A stretch of DNA of 64,000 nt from Kosakonia cowanii JCM 10956 = DSM 18146. Lineage in GTDB: Bacteria > Pseudomonadota > Gammaproteobacteria > Enterobacterales > Enterobacteriaceae. Where the stretch lies: the NCBI RefSeq assembly GCF_001975225.1, contig NZ_CP019445.1, positions 3,782,001 to 3,846,000 on the forward strand, written 5' to 3'. This document shows positions 22,866 to 32,721 of the stretch, one piece after another (the stretch's first letter is position 1; each line of letters begins with the position of its first letter). The position numbers and the translations under genes were made by a program. The notes under the pieces are model-generated. The model made no database searches and was not told the DNA's origin. It saw only the letters and a list, made by a program, of their open reading frames with translations.

Positions 22866-25259
22866 ATGACGCAATACGCCTCACTTCCCGATGATCAACT
22901 ACACCTGCTCGACCGCTACTGGCGCGCGGCCAACTACCTCTCTGTCGGGCAGATCTACCTGATGGATAACCCGCTGCTGCGCGAGCCGCTTAAGCCTGAA
23001 CATATCAAACCGCGCCTGCTCGGCCACTGGGGCACCACGCCGGGGCTGAACTTTATCTATGCCCATCTCAACCGCGCCATTCGCCAGCACGATCTCGATA
23101 TGATCTACATCTGCGGCCCCGGACACGGCGGGCCAGGCATGGTGGCGAACACCTGGCTTGAGGGGAGCTACAGCGAGATCTACCCGCAGGTGAGCCAGGA
23201 CGCGCAGGGGATGAAAACCCTCTTTCGCCAGTTCTCCTTTCCGGGCGGCATTCCAAGCCACGCCGCACCGGAAACGCCGGGGTCGATTAACGAAGGCGGC
23301 GAGCTGGGCTACTCCCTCTCCCACGCCTTTGGCGCGGTGTTTGATAACCCGTCGCTGATTGCCGCCTGCGTGATTGGTGACGGCGAAGCGGAGACCGGGC
23401 CGCTGGCGTCGAGCTGGTTCGGTATTAAATTTCTCAACGCCGCGCGCGATGGCGCGGTGCTGCCGATCCTCCATCTCAACGGCTATAAAATCGCTAACCC
23501 GACCATTCTTGGGCGCAGTAGCGATGAGGATCTGCTGCATCTGTTTCGCGGCTACGGCTACGAGCCGCTGATTGTCAGCGGTCATGAGCCGGAGAAGATG
23601 CACCGCCAGATGGCGCAGACGCTGGAGCAGGCGCTGGAGCGTATTCGCCACTACCAGCAGCAGGCGCGCAGCGGTGAAGCCGCTGAAGAGTTACCGCGCT
23701 GGCCGATGATTATTATGCGCAGCCCGAAAGGGTGGACCGGGCCGCAAACGGTGGATAGTAAAAAAGTGGAAGACTTCTGGCGCGCGCACCAGGTGCCGGT
23801 CTCCTCCTGCCGGGAAGATGACGGTCACCGGCAGATCCTCGAAGAGTGGATGCGCAGCTATCAGCCTGAGGATCTGTTTGACGAGCAGGGGCGGCTGCGC
23901 CCGGAGCTGGCCGCGCTGGCACCCGAGGGCGACAAACGCATGGGCGCCACGCCATGGGCCAATGGCGGCCGTCTGCGCCGCGAGCTTAATACTCCGGCGA
24001 TTGCCGATTACGCCGTTGATGTCACCTCGCCCGGCGAGACGCAGGCGGAATCCACCGCTGCGCTCGGCGCTTATCTGGCGGGCATCTTCCAGCGCAACCG
24101 GGATAACTTTCGCCTGTTTGGCCCGGATGAGACCGCCTCGAACCGCTTAAGCAAAGTGTTTGATGTCACCAGCCGCACCTGGCAGGAGCCGGTCAAACCC
24201 TACGACGAGCAGCTTGCCGCCGATGGCCGGGTGATGGAGATCCTCAGCGAACATCAGTGCCAGGGCTGGCTTGAGGGCTATCTGCTCACCGGGCGGCACG
24301 GCCTGTTTAACTGTTATGAAGCCTTTATCCATATTGTCGATTCGATGTTTAACCAGCACGCCAAGTGGCTGAAGGTGACGCGCAAACTGCCGTGGCGTGA
24401 GCCAATCTCATCCCTTAACTACCTGCTCTCGTCTCACGTCTGGCGTCAGGATCACAATGGTTACAGCCATCAGGATCCTGGTTTTATCGACCACGTGGTG
24501 AATAAGAAAGCCGATATCGTGCGTGTCTATCTGCCGCCTGATGCCAACACCCTGCTCTGCGTGGCGGATCACTGCCTGAAGACCTGGGATCGCATTAACG
24601 TGATTGTCGCTGGCAAGCAGCCTGCGCCGCAGTGGCTCAACCTTGAAGCGGCGCAGCAACACTGCGCGGCGGGTATGGGCATCTGGCACTGGGCGGGCAC
24701 GGTGGCCGAGGGTGAAGAACCGGATGTGGTGATGGCCTGCGCCGGTGATGTGCCAACGATGGAGACGCTGGCGGCGGTCGATCTGCTGCGCGACTACTTC
24801 CCGGATCTGCGCATTCAGGTGGTGAACGTTGTCGATTTGATGGCGCTGCAAACGGCAGAGCAGCACCCGCACGGCCTGAGCGATGAGGCGTTTGACGCCA
24901 TCTTTACAGCGGATAAACCGGTGATTTTCGCCTTCCACGGCTACCCGAGCCTGATCCATCGCCTCACCTACCCGCGCAATAACCATGGCAATTTCCACGT
25001 GCGCGGGTTTATGGAGGAAGGCACCACCACCACACCGTTCGATATGACGGTGATGAATGAGCTGGACCGCTTCCACCTGGCGCAGGAGGCAATTGTGCGC
25101 ACCTCCTCCCTGCAAGGTAGAGCGGATGCGGTGCTGGATGAGCTGGCAGAAAAGATCGCCGAGCATCACCGCTACGTGCGCGAACACGGGGAAGATTTAC
25201 CCGAAGTCCGCGGCTGGAAATGGCCCTCCGCGCAGGGCGACGGCGGCGCCCCCGAGTAA
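22866..25259 (+). CDS. xfp: Xylulose-5-phosphate/fructose-6-phosphate phosphoketolase
   Basis: Thiamine-diphosphate enzyme of 797 residues that converts xylulose-5-phosphate (or fructose-6-phosphate) and phosphate to acetyl phosphate plus a glyceraldehyde-3-phosphate (or erythrose-4-phosphate). Family signatures are [19 protein letters not shown], the thiamine-diphosphate motif [25 protein letters not shown] and [13 protein letters not shown] took the ATG at 22866 ([10 protein letters not shown]) preceded by GGAG; a longer in-frame extension to 22797 is unlikely. It gives a bypass of lower glycolysis and an acetyl phosphate source. Confidence 0.93.
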   Translation: MTQYASLPDDQLHLLDRYWRAANYLSVGQIYLMDNPLLREPLKPEHIKPRLLGHWGTTPGLNFIYAHLNRAIRQHDLDMIYICGPGHGGPGMVANTWLEGSYSEIYPQVSQDAQGMKTLFRQFSFPGGIPSHAAPETPGSINEGGELGYSLSHAFGAVFDNPSLIAACVIGDGEAETGPLASSWFGIKFLNAARDGAVLPILHLNGYKIANPTILGRSSDEDLLHLFRGYGYEPLIVSGHEPEKMHRQMAQTLEQALERIRHYQQQARSGEAAEELPRWPMIIMRSPKGWTGPQTVDSKKVEDFWRAHQVPVSSCREDDGHRQILEEWMRSYQPEDLFDEQGRLRPELAALAPEGDKRMGATPWANGGRLRRELNTPAIADYAVDVTSPGETQAESTAALGAYLAGIFQRNRDNFRLFGPDETASNRLSKVFDVTSRTWQEPVKPYDEQLAADGRVMEILSEHQCQGWLEGYLLTGRHGLFNCYEAFIHIVDSMFNQHAKWLKVTRKLPWREPISSLNYLLSSHVWRQDHNGYSHQDPGFIDHVVNKKADIVRVYLPPDANTLLCVADHCLKTWDRINVIVAGKQPAPQWLNLEAAQQHCAAGMGIWHWAGTVAEGEEPDVVMACAGDVPTMETLAAVDLLRDYFPDLRIQVVNVVDLMALQTAEQHPHGLSDEAFDAIFTADKPVIFAFHGYPSLIHRLTYPRNNHGNFHVRGFMEEGTTTTPFDMTVMNELDRFHLAQEAIVRTSSLQGRADAVLDELAEKIAEHHRYVREHGEDLPEVRGWKWPSAQGDGGAPE

Positions 25260-25271
25260 CCTCTGCAATCG

Positions 25272-25690
25272 CCAGGCCGGATAAGGCGTAGCCGCCATCC
25301 GGCAATGGCGTGGCGGGAATAATGCCGGATGGCGCGTGAACGCTTATCCGGCCTACGCCGTTTCAGCGGGCTCCGGTTTGGTAGGCCGGATAAGGCGTAG
25401 CCGCCATCCGGCAATTGGTATGGCGGTGATAATAACGGATGGCGCGTGAACGCTTATCCGGCTTACGCCGTTTCAGCGGGCTCCGGTTTGGTAGGCCGGA
25501 TAAGGCGTAGCCGCCATCCGGCAATTGGTATGGCGGTGATAATAACGGATGGCGCGTGAACGCTGATCCGGCCTGGGCCGTTTCAGCGGGCTCCGGTTTG
25601 GTAGGCCGGATAAGGCGTAGCCGCCATCCGGCAATGGCGTGGCGGGAATAATGCCGGATGGCGCGTGAACGCTTATCCGGCCTACGCGGT
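25272..25690. repeat. BIME-type tandem REP array, about 3.8 units of 110 bp
   Basis: Each 109-110 bp unit contains two inverted REP sequences (GGCCGGATAAGGCGTAGCC type and GGATGGCGCGTGAACGCTTA type) joined by a GTTTCAGCGGGCTCCGGTTTG-like spacer. Unit starts fall at about 25272, 25381, 25491 and 25601. Units differ at a few bases (for example TTATCCGGC against TGATCCGGC). It lies between the phosphoketolase stop and hairpin element copy A. Confidence 0.93.
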
Positions 25691-25727
25691 TCCAGCAGCG
25701 ACTGTTTTTCATTGGATATCCATCTCA

Positions 25728-26059
25728 CAGCGACGGTGTTGACCCCCGCTGAAATCGGCGAACCGAAGCGGGAATGACAAGGTCTGGACGCCATGGATGG
25801 CGGACAGAGGCGAACCGAGACATGGACGAGTTCCAGAATGGAACGAGTAAGTCGAGTCGAGCCGGCCGCAGTCAGGCACGCGGGAGGTGAGCGCAGTGCG
25901 CAGCACCGATTTCCTCGCGGGGCCGCGGGGATTGATAAGGGGAGCGCGGCCGCTTCCCTTATCCCGTTCACCGCACAAGAGATGAATGAAACTCCCCAAC
26001 TCCCGGTGAACGGAAACATTCCACCAATGCCCCCATGCAAGCCCCATCGCCCGGATGGC
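25728..26059. repeat. Hairpin-rich multicopy element, copy A
   Basis: About 332 bp, first of three copies (also 30802-31175 and 53549-53868). Conserved blocks include CCCGCTGAAATCGGCGAACC, a GCCATGGATGGC hairpin, GTAAGTCGAGTCGAGCCGGC, CCTCGCGGGGCCGCGGGG and, at the right end, CCGTTCACC ... GGTGAACGG. A 13-bp stem at 25934-25963 reads GATAAGGGGAGCG / CGCTTCCCTTATC. The right end is an eroded REP-like CCGGATGGC three bases before the stop of the MFS gene. Not coding in my view: two minus-strand frames are open at once and neither has a start signal. Confidence 0.85.
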
Positions 26060-26062
26060 AAA

Positions 26063-27298
26063 TCACCCAGCATCACTCTCCAGCCGCTGCCGATGCCGCA
26101 ACCCCGGAAACCACCTCATCCACAGCGCCACCACAATCAGCGTCCCCACCCCGCCAATCGCCGCCGCGGGCACCGCCCCCAGCCATGCGGCAAGCATCCC
26201 GGACTCAAACTCCCCAAGCTGATTGGAGGTATTGATAAAAATCGAGTTGACCGCATTGACCCGCCCGCGCATCTCATCCGGCGTATCAAGCTGTACCAGC
26301 GAGCCACGGATCACCATGCTAATCATGTCAAACCCGCCGAGCGCAAACAGCGCCAGCAGCGAGAGCCACATCCAGCTTGAGAAGGCAAACACCAGCGTCG
26401 CCACACCAAAACCCGCGACCGACATAAACATAATGATGCCGACACGGCGCGTCAGCGCACGGTGGCTTAGCCAGAAGCCAACCAGCAGCGCGCCCACCGC
26501 TGGCGCACTGCGCAGCAGCCCCAGCCCGAGCGGGCCGGTATGCAACACATCGTGGGCGAAAATCGGCAGCAGCGCCGTCGCACCGCCGAGCAGCACGGCG
26601 AAGAGATCGAGTGAGATCACCCCCAGCACATCCGGCCGGTTACGGATAAACCGCACCCCGGCAAAGAGGGAAGAGAGCGTCGCGGGCGTGCGTTTTGGCT
26701 GCGCCTGCTCATAGCTCAGGGTGATCACCAGCAGCAGCGAGAGCAGATAGAGCGCCGCCGTGACGCTATAAACCACATCCGCGCCCGCAGCGTAGAGAAA
26801 GCCGCCCAGCGCCGGGCCAACGATCTGCGCCGCCTGGCCGGAGACTGCATTCGCCGCCGTGGCGCGTGGCAGAATCGAGGCCGGAACCAACGCCGGTAGC
26901 ATTGAGATCATCGACGGCGATTCGACGGTTTTCGCGCAGGAGATAACAAAAATCAGCGCCAGGATGACGCCAACGCTGGCGTCCCCCTGCCAGGTGAGCC
27001 AGGCGAGCGCGACAATCGCCACCCACTCGCACACCTGCGACAGCAGCACCACGCGACGGCGGTCAAATTGATCGGCGATATGCCCGGCGGGCAGCGCCAG
27101 CGTCAGGGAGGGAATAAACTGCACCAGGCCAATCATCCCCAGCCAGAAGGCGCTCTGCGTCTGGGAGTAGATCTGCCAGCCGACAATAATCGACAACATC
27201 TGAAAGCCAAAGCTGGAGCTGGTGCGCGCCAGCCAGAAGGCGACAAAGGATCGGTGCTGCAATAAACGGCCATCGCTGGCGGATAACAGGGGTGCCAT
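26063..27298 (-). CDS. MFS exporter, EntS-like family
   Basis: Major facilitator protein of 411 residues with 11-12 membrane helices, resembling the EntS/MFS_3 group (siderophore or drug exporters): FVAFWLARTSSSFGFQMLSI near the N-terminus, then FIPSLTLALPAGHIADQFDR with the loop 2-3 motif DRRRV, and VRFIRNRPDVLGVISLDLFA. It starts 22 bp after the stop of the EmrB-like gene in the same direction, so it is probably the last gene of that efflux operon. Substrate unknown. Confidence 0.85.
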   Translation of the reverse strand: MAPLLSASDGRLLQHRSFVAFWLARTSSSFGFQMLSIIVGWQIYSQTQSAFWLGMIGLVQFIPSLTLALPAGHIADQFDRRRVVLLSQVCEWVAIVALAWLTWQGDASVGVILALIFVISCAKTVESPSMISMLPALVPASILPRATAANAVSGQAAQIVGPALGGFLYAAGADVVYSVTAALYLLSLLLVITLSYEQAQPKRTPATLSSLFAGVRFIRNRPDVLGVISLDLFAVLLGGATALLPIFAHDVLHTGPLGLGLLRSAPAVGALLVGFWLSHRALTRRVGIIMFMSVAGFGVATLVFAFSSWMWLSLLALFALGGFDMISMVIRGSLVQLDTPDEMRGRVNAVNSIFINTSNQLGEFESGMLAAWLGAVPAAAIGGVGTLIVVALWMRWFPGLRHRQRLESDAG

Positions 27299-27320
27299 AA
27301 CATCTCTCTATGGGTGGTAA

Positions 27321-28856
27321 TTAATGTCCGGCCGACGGCGCGCCGGGCGCACCGCTACGCACAAACGGCGGGCGGGCAAACCAGATAACAATCATCAGTG
27401 CTAAAAAGAGCCACCCCAGCAGCCAGAAGTAGTCGATAGTCGACAGCATATAGGCCTGCTGCTCAAGGGTTTTATCCACCGCCGCCAGGTGCTGCTGCGT
27501 CGCGCCGCCCATCTTATGCAGATAGTCCGTCGCCGCCGAGTTCCACTGCGAGACACTTTCGCTGAGAGTGGCATGGTGGTAAATCTCGCGCCGTGACCAG
27601 ATCCAAGTGGTGAGCGAGGAGGCAAACGAGCCGCCCAGCACGCGGAAAAAGGTCGCCAGGCCAGAGCCTTCCGCCACCGCCTGGCCGTGCAGGTTAGAGA
27701 GCACAATGGTGGTGATGGGCATAAAGAAGAATGCCACGCCAATGCCCATAAACATCTGCACTTCGGCAATGGTGCGGAAATCGACCTCGGTATTGAACTG
27801 CGCACGCAGCAGGCAGGAGGCGCCCATGGTCAGAAACGACAGCGTTGCCAGAATACGCAGGTCAACTTTATGAGCATAGCGTCCAATAAACGGCGTCAGC
27901 AGCAGCGGCAGAAAGCCCATTGGTGCCGCCGCCAGCCCGGCCCAGATCGCCGTGTAGCCCATCTGGGTTTGCAGCCACTGCGGCAAAATAATGTTGATGG
28001 CGAAAAAGGCCGCGTAGCCGAGGGTCAGCGTGGCGGTGCCGATGGCGAAGTTGCGATCTTTGAACAGCCGCAGGTTAACAATCGGGTGCTGCTCGCCAAG
28101 TTCCCACATCACAAACGACACCAGCGCAATCGCCGAGAGCACCGACATCACGATAATTTCGTTCGAGGCGAACCAGTCGAGATCGTTGCCCTTATCGAGC
28201 ACCACTTGCAGCAGGCCGACGCCAAGCACCAGCAGCGCAATGCCGATGTAATCAATCGGCGAGGTGGTAGTGGTCTCTTCCCGCTCGCGCAGCTGCATCC
28301 AGACGACAATCGCCGCGAAGATACCAATCGGCACGTTAATGTAAAAGATCCACGGCCAGGCGTAGTTATCGGTGATCCAGCCGCCGGTGATCGGCCCGAC
28401 AATCGGTGCCACCACCGTCACCATTGAGAGCAGCGCCAGCGCCATGCTGCGTTTACTGGTGGGGAAAATGACCAGCAGCAGCGTCTGGCACATCGGAAAC
28501 ATCGGTCCGGCGAAAAAGCCCTGTAGCGCACGGAAGATAATCAGCTCCGTCATGCTGTGGGCAAAGCCGCAGAGAAATGACGCCAGGGTAAAGAGCGCCA
28601 CCGAGCCGACAAACAGCCGCAGCTGACCAAAGCGGCGGGTAAACCAGCCGGTGAGCGGCAGCGCAATGGCGTTACACACCGCAAACGAGGTGATGACCCA
28701 GGTGCCCTGATCGGCGCTAACGCCGAGATTGCCCGCAATGGTCGGCAGCGCCACGTTGGCGATGGTGGTGTCCAGCACCTGCATAAAGGTCGCCAGCGAC
28801 AGCGCAATCGTCGCCAGCACCAGGCTGGGCGGCGTAAATGCCGATTTATCTTGCAT
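27321..28856 (-). CDS. EmrB-like DHA2-family efflux pump
   Basis: Inner-membrane drug:H+ antiporter of the DHA2 family, 511 residues and 14 predicted helices. It shares with EmrB the opening TIALSLATFMQVLDTTIANV, the motif C region ALALLSMVTVVAPIVGPITG and the ending WFARPPF. Close to EmrB but not identical in family position, so it is a paralogue rather than a certain emrB. It lies 10 bp behind its membrane-fusion partner; the pair would form an EmrAB-type tripartite pump with an outer-membrane channel encoded elsewhere. Confidence 0.9.
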   Translation of the reverse strand: MQDKSAFTPPSLVLATIALSLATFMQVLDTTIANVALPTIAGNLGVSADQGTWVITSFAVCNAIALPLTGWFTRRFGQLRLFVGSVALFTLASFLCGFAHSMTELIIFRALQGFFAGPMFPMCQTLLLVIFPTSKRSMALALLSMVTVVAPIVGPITGGWITDNYAWPWIFYINVPIGIFAAIVVWMQLREREETTTTSPIDYIGIALLVLGVGLLQVVLDKGNDLDWFASNEIIVMSVLSAIALVSFVMWELGEQHPIVNLRLFKDRNFAIGTATLTLGYAAFFAINIILPQWLQTQMGYTAIWAGLAAAPMGFLPLLLTPFIGRYAHKVDLRILATLSFLTMGASCLLRAQFNTEVDFRTIAEVQMFMGIGVAFFFMPITTIVLSNLHGQAVAEGSGLATFFRVLGGSFASSLTTWIWSRREIYHHATLSESVSQWNSAATDYLHKMGGATQQHLAAVDKTLEQQAYMLSTIDYFWLLGWLFLALMIVIWFARPPFVRSGAPGAPSAGH

Positions 28857-28866
28857 CGCGTCTCTC

Positions 28867-30039
28867 TTAGCGGGCGGCTACCGGCTGGCTATTATCATGA
28901 AGGATCTTCGCCACCAGCGCGTCGGCCTTATCAAGCGCATTCTGGTAGACGTCTGTTGCGAAACGCGGCTGCGCGACGCTCTGCTGCGGCAGCAGGTGCC
29001 CTTCGGTGTCGCGAATATCGACGCGGGCGGCCATCGACAAACCAACGCGCAGCGGATGTTTCTGCATATCATGGGGGTCGAGGGTAATGCGCACCGGCAG
29101 GCGCTGGACAATCTTGATCCAGTTGCCGCTGGCGTTCTGCGCGGGCAGCAGGGAGAAGGCGCTGCCGGTACCAATGCCGAGGCTCTCAATCGTGCCGTGA
29201 TACTCCACGTCATCACCATAGAGATCGGCAGTCAGCGTCACTTTCTGCCCGAGGCGCATGGTGCTCATCTGGCTCTCTTTGAAGTTGGCATCTACCCACA
29301 CCTGATCGAGCGGCACAATCGACAACAGCGTGGTGCCGGAATCGACACGCATGCCAAGTTGCACCGCGCGCTTTGCCACATAGCCGCTCACCGGTGCAAC
29401 GATGGTGCTGCGGGCGTTATCGAGAAAGCGCTGACGCAGGGTGGCGATGGCGCTTTTAATCTCCGGATGACTGTCGATAACAGTGTCGTCAACCATTGCC
29501 ATATTGGTGTTGAGCGCCTGCTGCGCGGCAATCAGGTCACTTTTCGCACTGGTGACGTTGTCACGATAATGGGCTAAATCCTCAGCGGTGACCGCGCCGG
29601 TGGCGAAAATCTTCTGCCGACGCGCGTAGTCACTCTGCGCCGTTTGCAGCGCCACTTTTTTCGCCGCCACCTGCGCACGGTAGTTATCCGCCGTGCTGTA
29701 AAGCCCGCGTACCTGGCGCACGGTGCTGGCGAGGTTGGCCTGCGCCTGTTGCAGCGCAATTTCCGTATCGGCCGGGTCGAGCAGCACCAGCGGCTGCCCT
29801 TTTTGCACAAAGTCGCCCTCATCGACGGCAACCTGGGTGACAGTACCGCCAATCTGTGGCGTCAGCGTCACCTGGTTGGCGCTGACATAGGCGTCATCGG
29901 TGGTTTCGTAATAGCGGGCATAGAGCAGATACCAGGCCAGGCCGCCGGCGGCGATAACCACCAGCAGCACAAACAGAATGGCGAAGTTGCGCTTACGTTT
30001 ACTCGGCGCGCGTGCAGGTTGAGCTGCTGAATCGGTCAT
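28867..30039 (-). CDS. EmrA-like membrane fusion protein
   Basis: HlyD/EmrA-family periplasmic adaptor, 390 residues, the same length as E. coli EmrA. A single N-terminal membrane anchor (FAILFVLLVVIAAGGLAWYL) is followed by the lipoyl-like motif (VDEGDFVQKGQPLVLLDPAD), a long coiled-coil hairpin (about 100-220) and beta-barrel segments (VWVDANFKESQMSTMRLGQK). Start is the ATG at 30039 with AAGGTG upstream. Second gene of the regulator-adaptor-pump operon. Confidence 0.9.
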   Translation of the reverse strand: MTDSAAQPARAPSKRKRNFAILFVLLVVIAAGGLAWYLLYARYYETTDDAYVSANQVTLTPQIGGTVTQVAVDEGDFVQKGQPLVLLDPADTEIALQQAQANLASTVRQVRGLYSTADNYRAQVAAKKVALQTAQSDYARRQKIFATGAVTAEDLAHYRDNVTSAKSDLIAAQQALNTNMAMVDDTVIDSHPEIKSAIATLRQRFLDNARSTIVAPVSGYVAKRAVQLGMRVDSGTTLLSIVPLDQVWVDANFKESQMSTMRLGQKVTLTADLYGDDVEYHGTIESLGIGTGSAFSLLPAQNASGNWIKIVQRLPVRITLDPHDMQKHPLRVGLSMAARVDIRDTEGHLLPQQSVAQPRFATDVYQNALDKADALVAKILHDNSQPVAAR

Positions 30040-30061
30040 CTTGATCACCTTTCAGGAAAAC

Positions 30062-30517
30062 TTAGCGATAGGGTTGAGTTGCGCCGTCAGGCAGCATTTT
30101 GATCAGCAGCGTCACCAGCTGTTGCGCTTCATCATCGGTGAGACGCTCGGTGAGTGAGGTGAGGATCGATGCCAGCGCCTCATTCTGGAAGCGATCGCAA
30201 ATTGCCCGCCCCTTCTCCGTCAGGCCGAGGATCACCTGGCGTTTATCGTCGGGGTTGGTGGTGCGCACCACCAGGTCGCGCTTTACCATGCGCTCAAGCA
30301 TGCGGCTCATGGCACCGGCGTCCATCAACAGGTTTTTGCTCACTTCGACCGGGCTGGTGAAGCCTTTATAGATGCTGATCAGCACCTTGAACTGCGCGGC
30401 GGTGATATCCGCCGGCGAAAAGTAGTGGCTGAGAAGCTGGTCTTTGAACTGGTTTGCCAGATGGATCAGCAGGCCGAGGTGCAGCTTCGGGTTGGGGTTA
30501 TCCGCAGAATTTGTCAT
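30062..30517 (-). CDS. MarR-family regulator of the efflux operon
   Basis: Winged-helix regulator of 151 residues. MarR features are the helix TAAQFKVLISIYKGFTSP, the recognition region DAGAMSRMLERMVKRDLVV and the wing RTTNPDDKRQVILGLTEKGR. It is not EmrR itself, which is longer and different at its N-terminus. First gene of the operon, directly behind a promoter overlapped by a perfect 10-bp dyad, so it probably represses its own operon and is released by the pump's substrates. Confidence 0.88.
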   Translation of the reverse strand: MTNSADNPNPKLHLGLLIHLANQFKDQLLSHYFSPADITAAQFKVLISIYKGFTSPVEVSKNLLMDAGAMSRMLERMVKRDLVVRTTNPDDKRQVILGLTEKGRAICDRFQNEALASILTSLTERLTDDEAQQLVTLLIKMLPDGATQPYR

Positions 30518-30523
30518 GATATT

Positions 30524-30575
30524 TGCCTGGTCAATAATTACAAATGAAATTACTGACCAGGCAGATAAGTGTCAA
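30524..30575 (-). promoter_or_regulatory. Promoter and MarR-type operator of efflux operon
   Basis: TGCCTGGTCA (30524-30533) and TGACCAGGCA (30554-30563) form a perfect 10-bp dyad with a 20-base spacer that itself contains a TAATT/AATTA dyad. On the minus strand, TTGACA (30570-30575), 17 bases, TAATTT (30547-30552) form a good sigma-70 promoter. The operator covers the spacer and -10, a classic repressor layout. Confidence 0.85.
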
Positions 30576-30633
30576 TGGATTGTCAAGATAAGCGCACATT
30601 TTGTCAGTTTCCGGCAACCCTACCCGGCACTTG

Positions 30634-30764
30634 TTGGCCCGATAAGCGCAGCGCCATCGGGCATCCCCGCAATGCCGGATGGCGGCTTTCGCCTTATCCG
30701 GCCTACAAAAGCCTATGCATCGGTGCTCCGTAGGCCGGATAAGCGGTACGCGCCATCCGGCAAT
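30634..30764. repeat. REP cluster left of element copy B
   Basis: Three REP-type palindromes: one divergent (about 30636-30663, GCCCGATAAGCGC type) and two canonical (30673-30706 and 30730-30762) in opposite orientation. Confidence 0.85.
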
Positions 30765-30801
30765 GTTTCAGCGACACCGGTTTTTTTTATCTTCGATATG
30801 A

Positions 30802-31175
30802 CAGCGATGGGGGTTGTGTCCCCGCTGAAATCGGCGAACCGGAGCGTGAATGGCAAGGTCTGGACGCCAGGGATGGCGGACAGAGGCGAACCGAGACAGG
30901 GACAAAATTGCCGGGAGCAATTTTGAACAGCGCTTGCGCTGGCCCCGAAGGGGCGAGTCCCATGGATGGGACGAGTAAGTCGAGTCGAGCCGGCCGCAGT
31001 CAGGCGCGCGGGAGGTGAGCGCAGTGCGCAGCACCGATTTCCTCGCGGGGCCGCGGGGATTGACAAGGGGAGCGCGGCCGCTCCCTTTGTCCCGTTCACC
31101 GCATAAGTGGTTAATGAAACTCCCCAGCGCCTGGTGAACGGAACCCTTCCACCAATGCCACATACCAGGCCCATT
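30802..31175. repeat. Hairpin-rich multicopy element, copy B (long form)
   Basis: About 374 bp. It matches copies A and C outside a variable segment at about 30899-30972 where copy B carries four consecutive perfect hairpins: CAAAATTGC/GCAATTTTG (30903-30925), CAGCGC/GCGCTG (30928-30941), GCCCC/GGGGC (30942-30954) and GTCCCA/TGGGAC (30957-30972). The last replaces the GTTCCA/TGGAAC stem of copies A and C, a paired change. The 13-bp stem is at 31062-31091. The right end passes straight into a REP at 31176. Confidence 0.88.
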
Positions 31176-31210
31176 GCCGGATGGCGGCTTTCGCCTTATC
31201 CGGCCTACAA
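31176..31210. repeat. REP unit right of element copy B
   Basis: GCCGGATGGCGGCTTTCGCC followed by TTATCCGGCCTAC: a single canonical enteric REP palindrome abutting element B. Confidence 0.88.
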
Positions 31211-31390
31211 GGGCGAATCGCATCGGCTAATGCCCGAACCCCATTGCTTCACTATATGAAGCACTTTCCCCGCGCAATCTTTGATAAGCCTCACGCAACA
31301 CAACACGCCGCTCGCCTGCACGCTTTCGATCCCCAACACTCCCTGCACGATAACAACAACGCAGATACCCTACTCACTACGGGAGGCTCA

Positions 31391-32704
31391 ATGGAGCACA
31401 CCACCTCACAGCCCTACGACGGCACAGAGCAGAAAGTGCCGGCCCGTCGCACCGCCAAAATTATGCTTTCGGCGGGCGTCGGGCACTTTATCGAATGGTT
31501 CGACTTCGGCCTTTACGGCACGCTGGCGGCGATCATCGCCAGCAACTTCTTTGTCAGCGATGATCCGGCGATCGGCCTGCTGAAATCCTTCGCCGTCTTC
31601 GGCTCCGGCTTCTTAATGCGCCCGCTCGGCGGCCTCTTCTTCGGCTCAATGGGCGACCGCCAGGGGCGGCGCAAAGTGCTGGTGACAGTGATCGTTATCA
31701 CCTCCATCTCCACCTTTGTGATGGGCATCTTGCCCACCTTCCAGCAGGCCGGGATCATCGCGCCGATACTGCTGGTGCTCACCCGCCTGGTGCAGGGCTT
31801 CGCCGCCGGGGGTGAAAGCTCTGGTGTTATCACCTATCTCGCCGAGAGCGCGCCGCCGCACCGTCGCGCGACGCTCACCTGCTGGAGCGAAAACTTCAGC
31901 TTTATGGCCTTTGTCTGCGGCTCCGGGCTGGTGCTGCTGCTCACCCATACCCTCGGCGAAGCAACGATGAACGACTGGGGCTGGCGCATTCCTTTCCTGC
32001 TGGCCGCCCCGCTTGGCCTCGGTGGGCTCTATATGCGCCGCAATATGGAAGACTCTGCCGAGTTCCATAAGCTGAAAGCCAGCGGCAAAATCGAAGCCTC
32101 ACCGCTGCGTAAAACCCTCTCCACCTCAATGACCGCCCTGCTGTTTTGCACCGGCTTTGTGGTGGTGAAAGCGGTAAGCAGCTGGGTGCTGCAATCTTTT
32201 ATGCCGGGTTATCTCTCTACACATCTGCACTACAGCCGCACCGACTCCTACCTCATCACCACCTTAGGGCTGCTGAGCGTGGCGATCTGTATGCCGCTGA
32301 CCGGCTATCTGTCGGATCGCTGGGGCCGACGCCCGCTAATGTTAATGGGCTGCGGCGGTTTCATTCTCTTCACCTGGCCGGCGATGCTGCTGATGAGCCA
32401 GGGATCGGTAGGCGCCTCGATTGCCGCCATGAGCCTGCTCGGCGTGTTTGTTGCCATGTTTAACGGCGGCTGCGGTGCGGCGATGGTCGAGCTGTTCCCG
32501 ACCGCCATCCGCTACGGCAGCATCGCCATCGCCTATAACCTCACGGTTGCAGTTTTTGGCGGCGTAACGCCGTTCGCCTCGGCGGGGCTTATCACCCTGA
32601 CCGGCGACCCGCTCTCCCCGGCGTGGTACGTGATGGGCACTGCCCTTATCTCTTTTATTGTCGTGTGGATCGCCAAAGAGACCGCCGGCAAAGTTCTCGA
32701 TTAA
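31391..32704 (+). CDS. MHS-family metabolite:H+ symporter
   Basis: MFS transporter of the metabolite:H+ symporter branch (ProP/KgtP/ShiA-like), 437 residues, 12 helices. Typical signatures are GHFIEWFDFGLYGTLAAIIA, then GSMGDRQGRRKVL and RLVQGFAAGGESSGVITYLA. I used the ATG at 31391 with GGGAGG upstream; the longer frame crosses the REP region. First gene of the sugar-acid operon, 17 bp before the dehydratase, so it most likely imports the acid sugar that the operon degrades. Confidence 0.88.
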   Translation: MEHTTSQPYDGTEQKVPARRTAKIMLSAGVGHFIEWFDFGLYGTLAAIIASNFFVSDDPAIGLLKSFAVFGSGFLMRPLGGLFFGSMGDRQGRRKVLVTVIVITSISTFVMGILPTFQQAGIIAPILLVLTRLVQGFAAGGESSGVITYLAESAPPHRRATLTCWSENFSFMAFVCGSGLVLLLTHTLGEATMNDWGWRIPFLLAAPLGLGGLYMRRNMEDSAEFHKLKASGKIEASPLRKTLSTSMTALLFCTGFVVVKAVSSWVLQSFMPGYLSTHLHYSRTDSYLITTLGLLSVAICMPLTGYLSDRWGRRPLMLMGCGGFILFTWPAMLLMSQGSVGASIAAMSLLGVFVAMFNGGCGAAMVELFPTAIRYGSIAIAYNLTVAVFGGVTPFASAGLITLTGDPLSPAWYVMGTALISFIVVWIAKETAGKVLD

Positions 32705-32721
32705 CCTGACCTGGAGTTGTC

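Noticed and set aside
25272..25690. CRISPR-like spaced repeats
   Set aside because: Repeat units are 110-bp REP/BIME units that are nearly identical throughout with no unique spacers and no cas genes nearby.
25363..26076. Minus-strand open frame of 237 codons over REP array and element A, with similar frames over copies B and C
   Set aside because: The peptide similarity between copies follows DNA similarity, two frames are open at once in GC-rich repeats, there is no start signal, and the copy B insert changes the downstream peptide completely. Pairing is conserved better than any frame.
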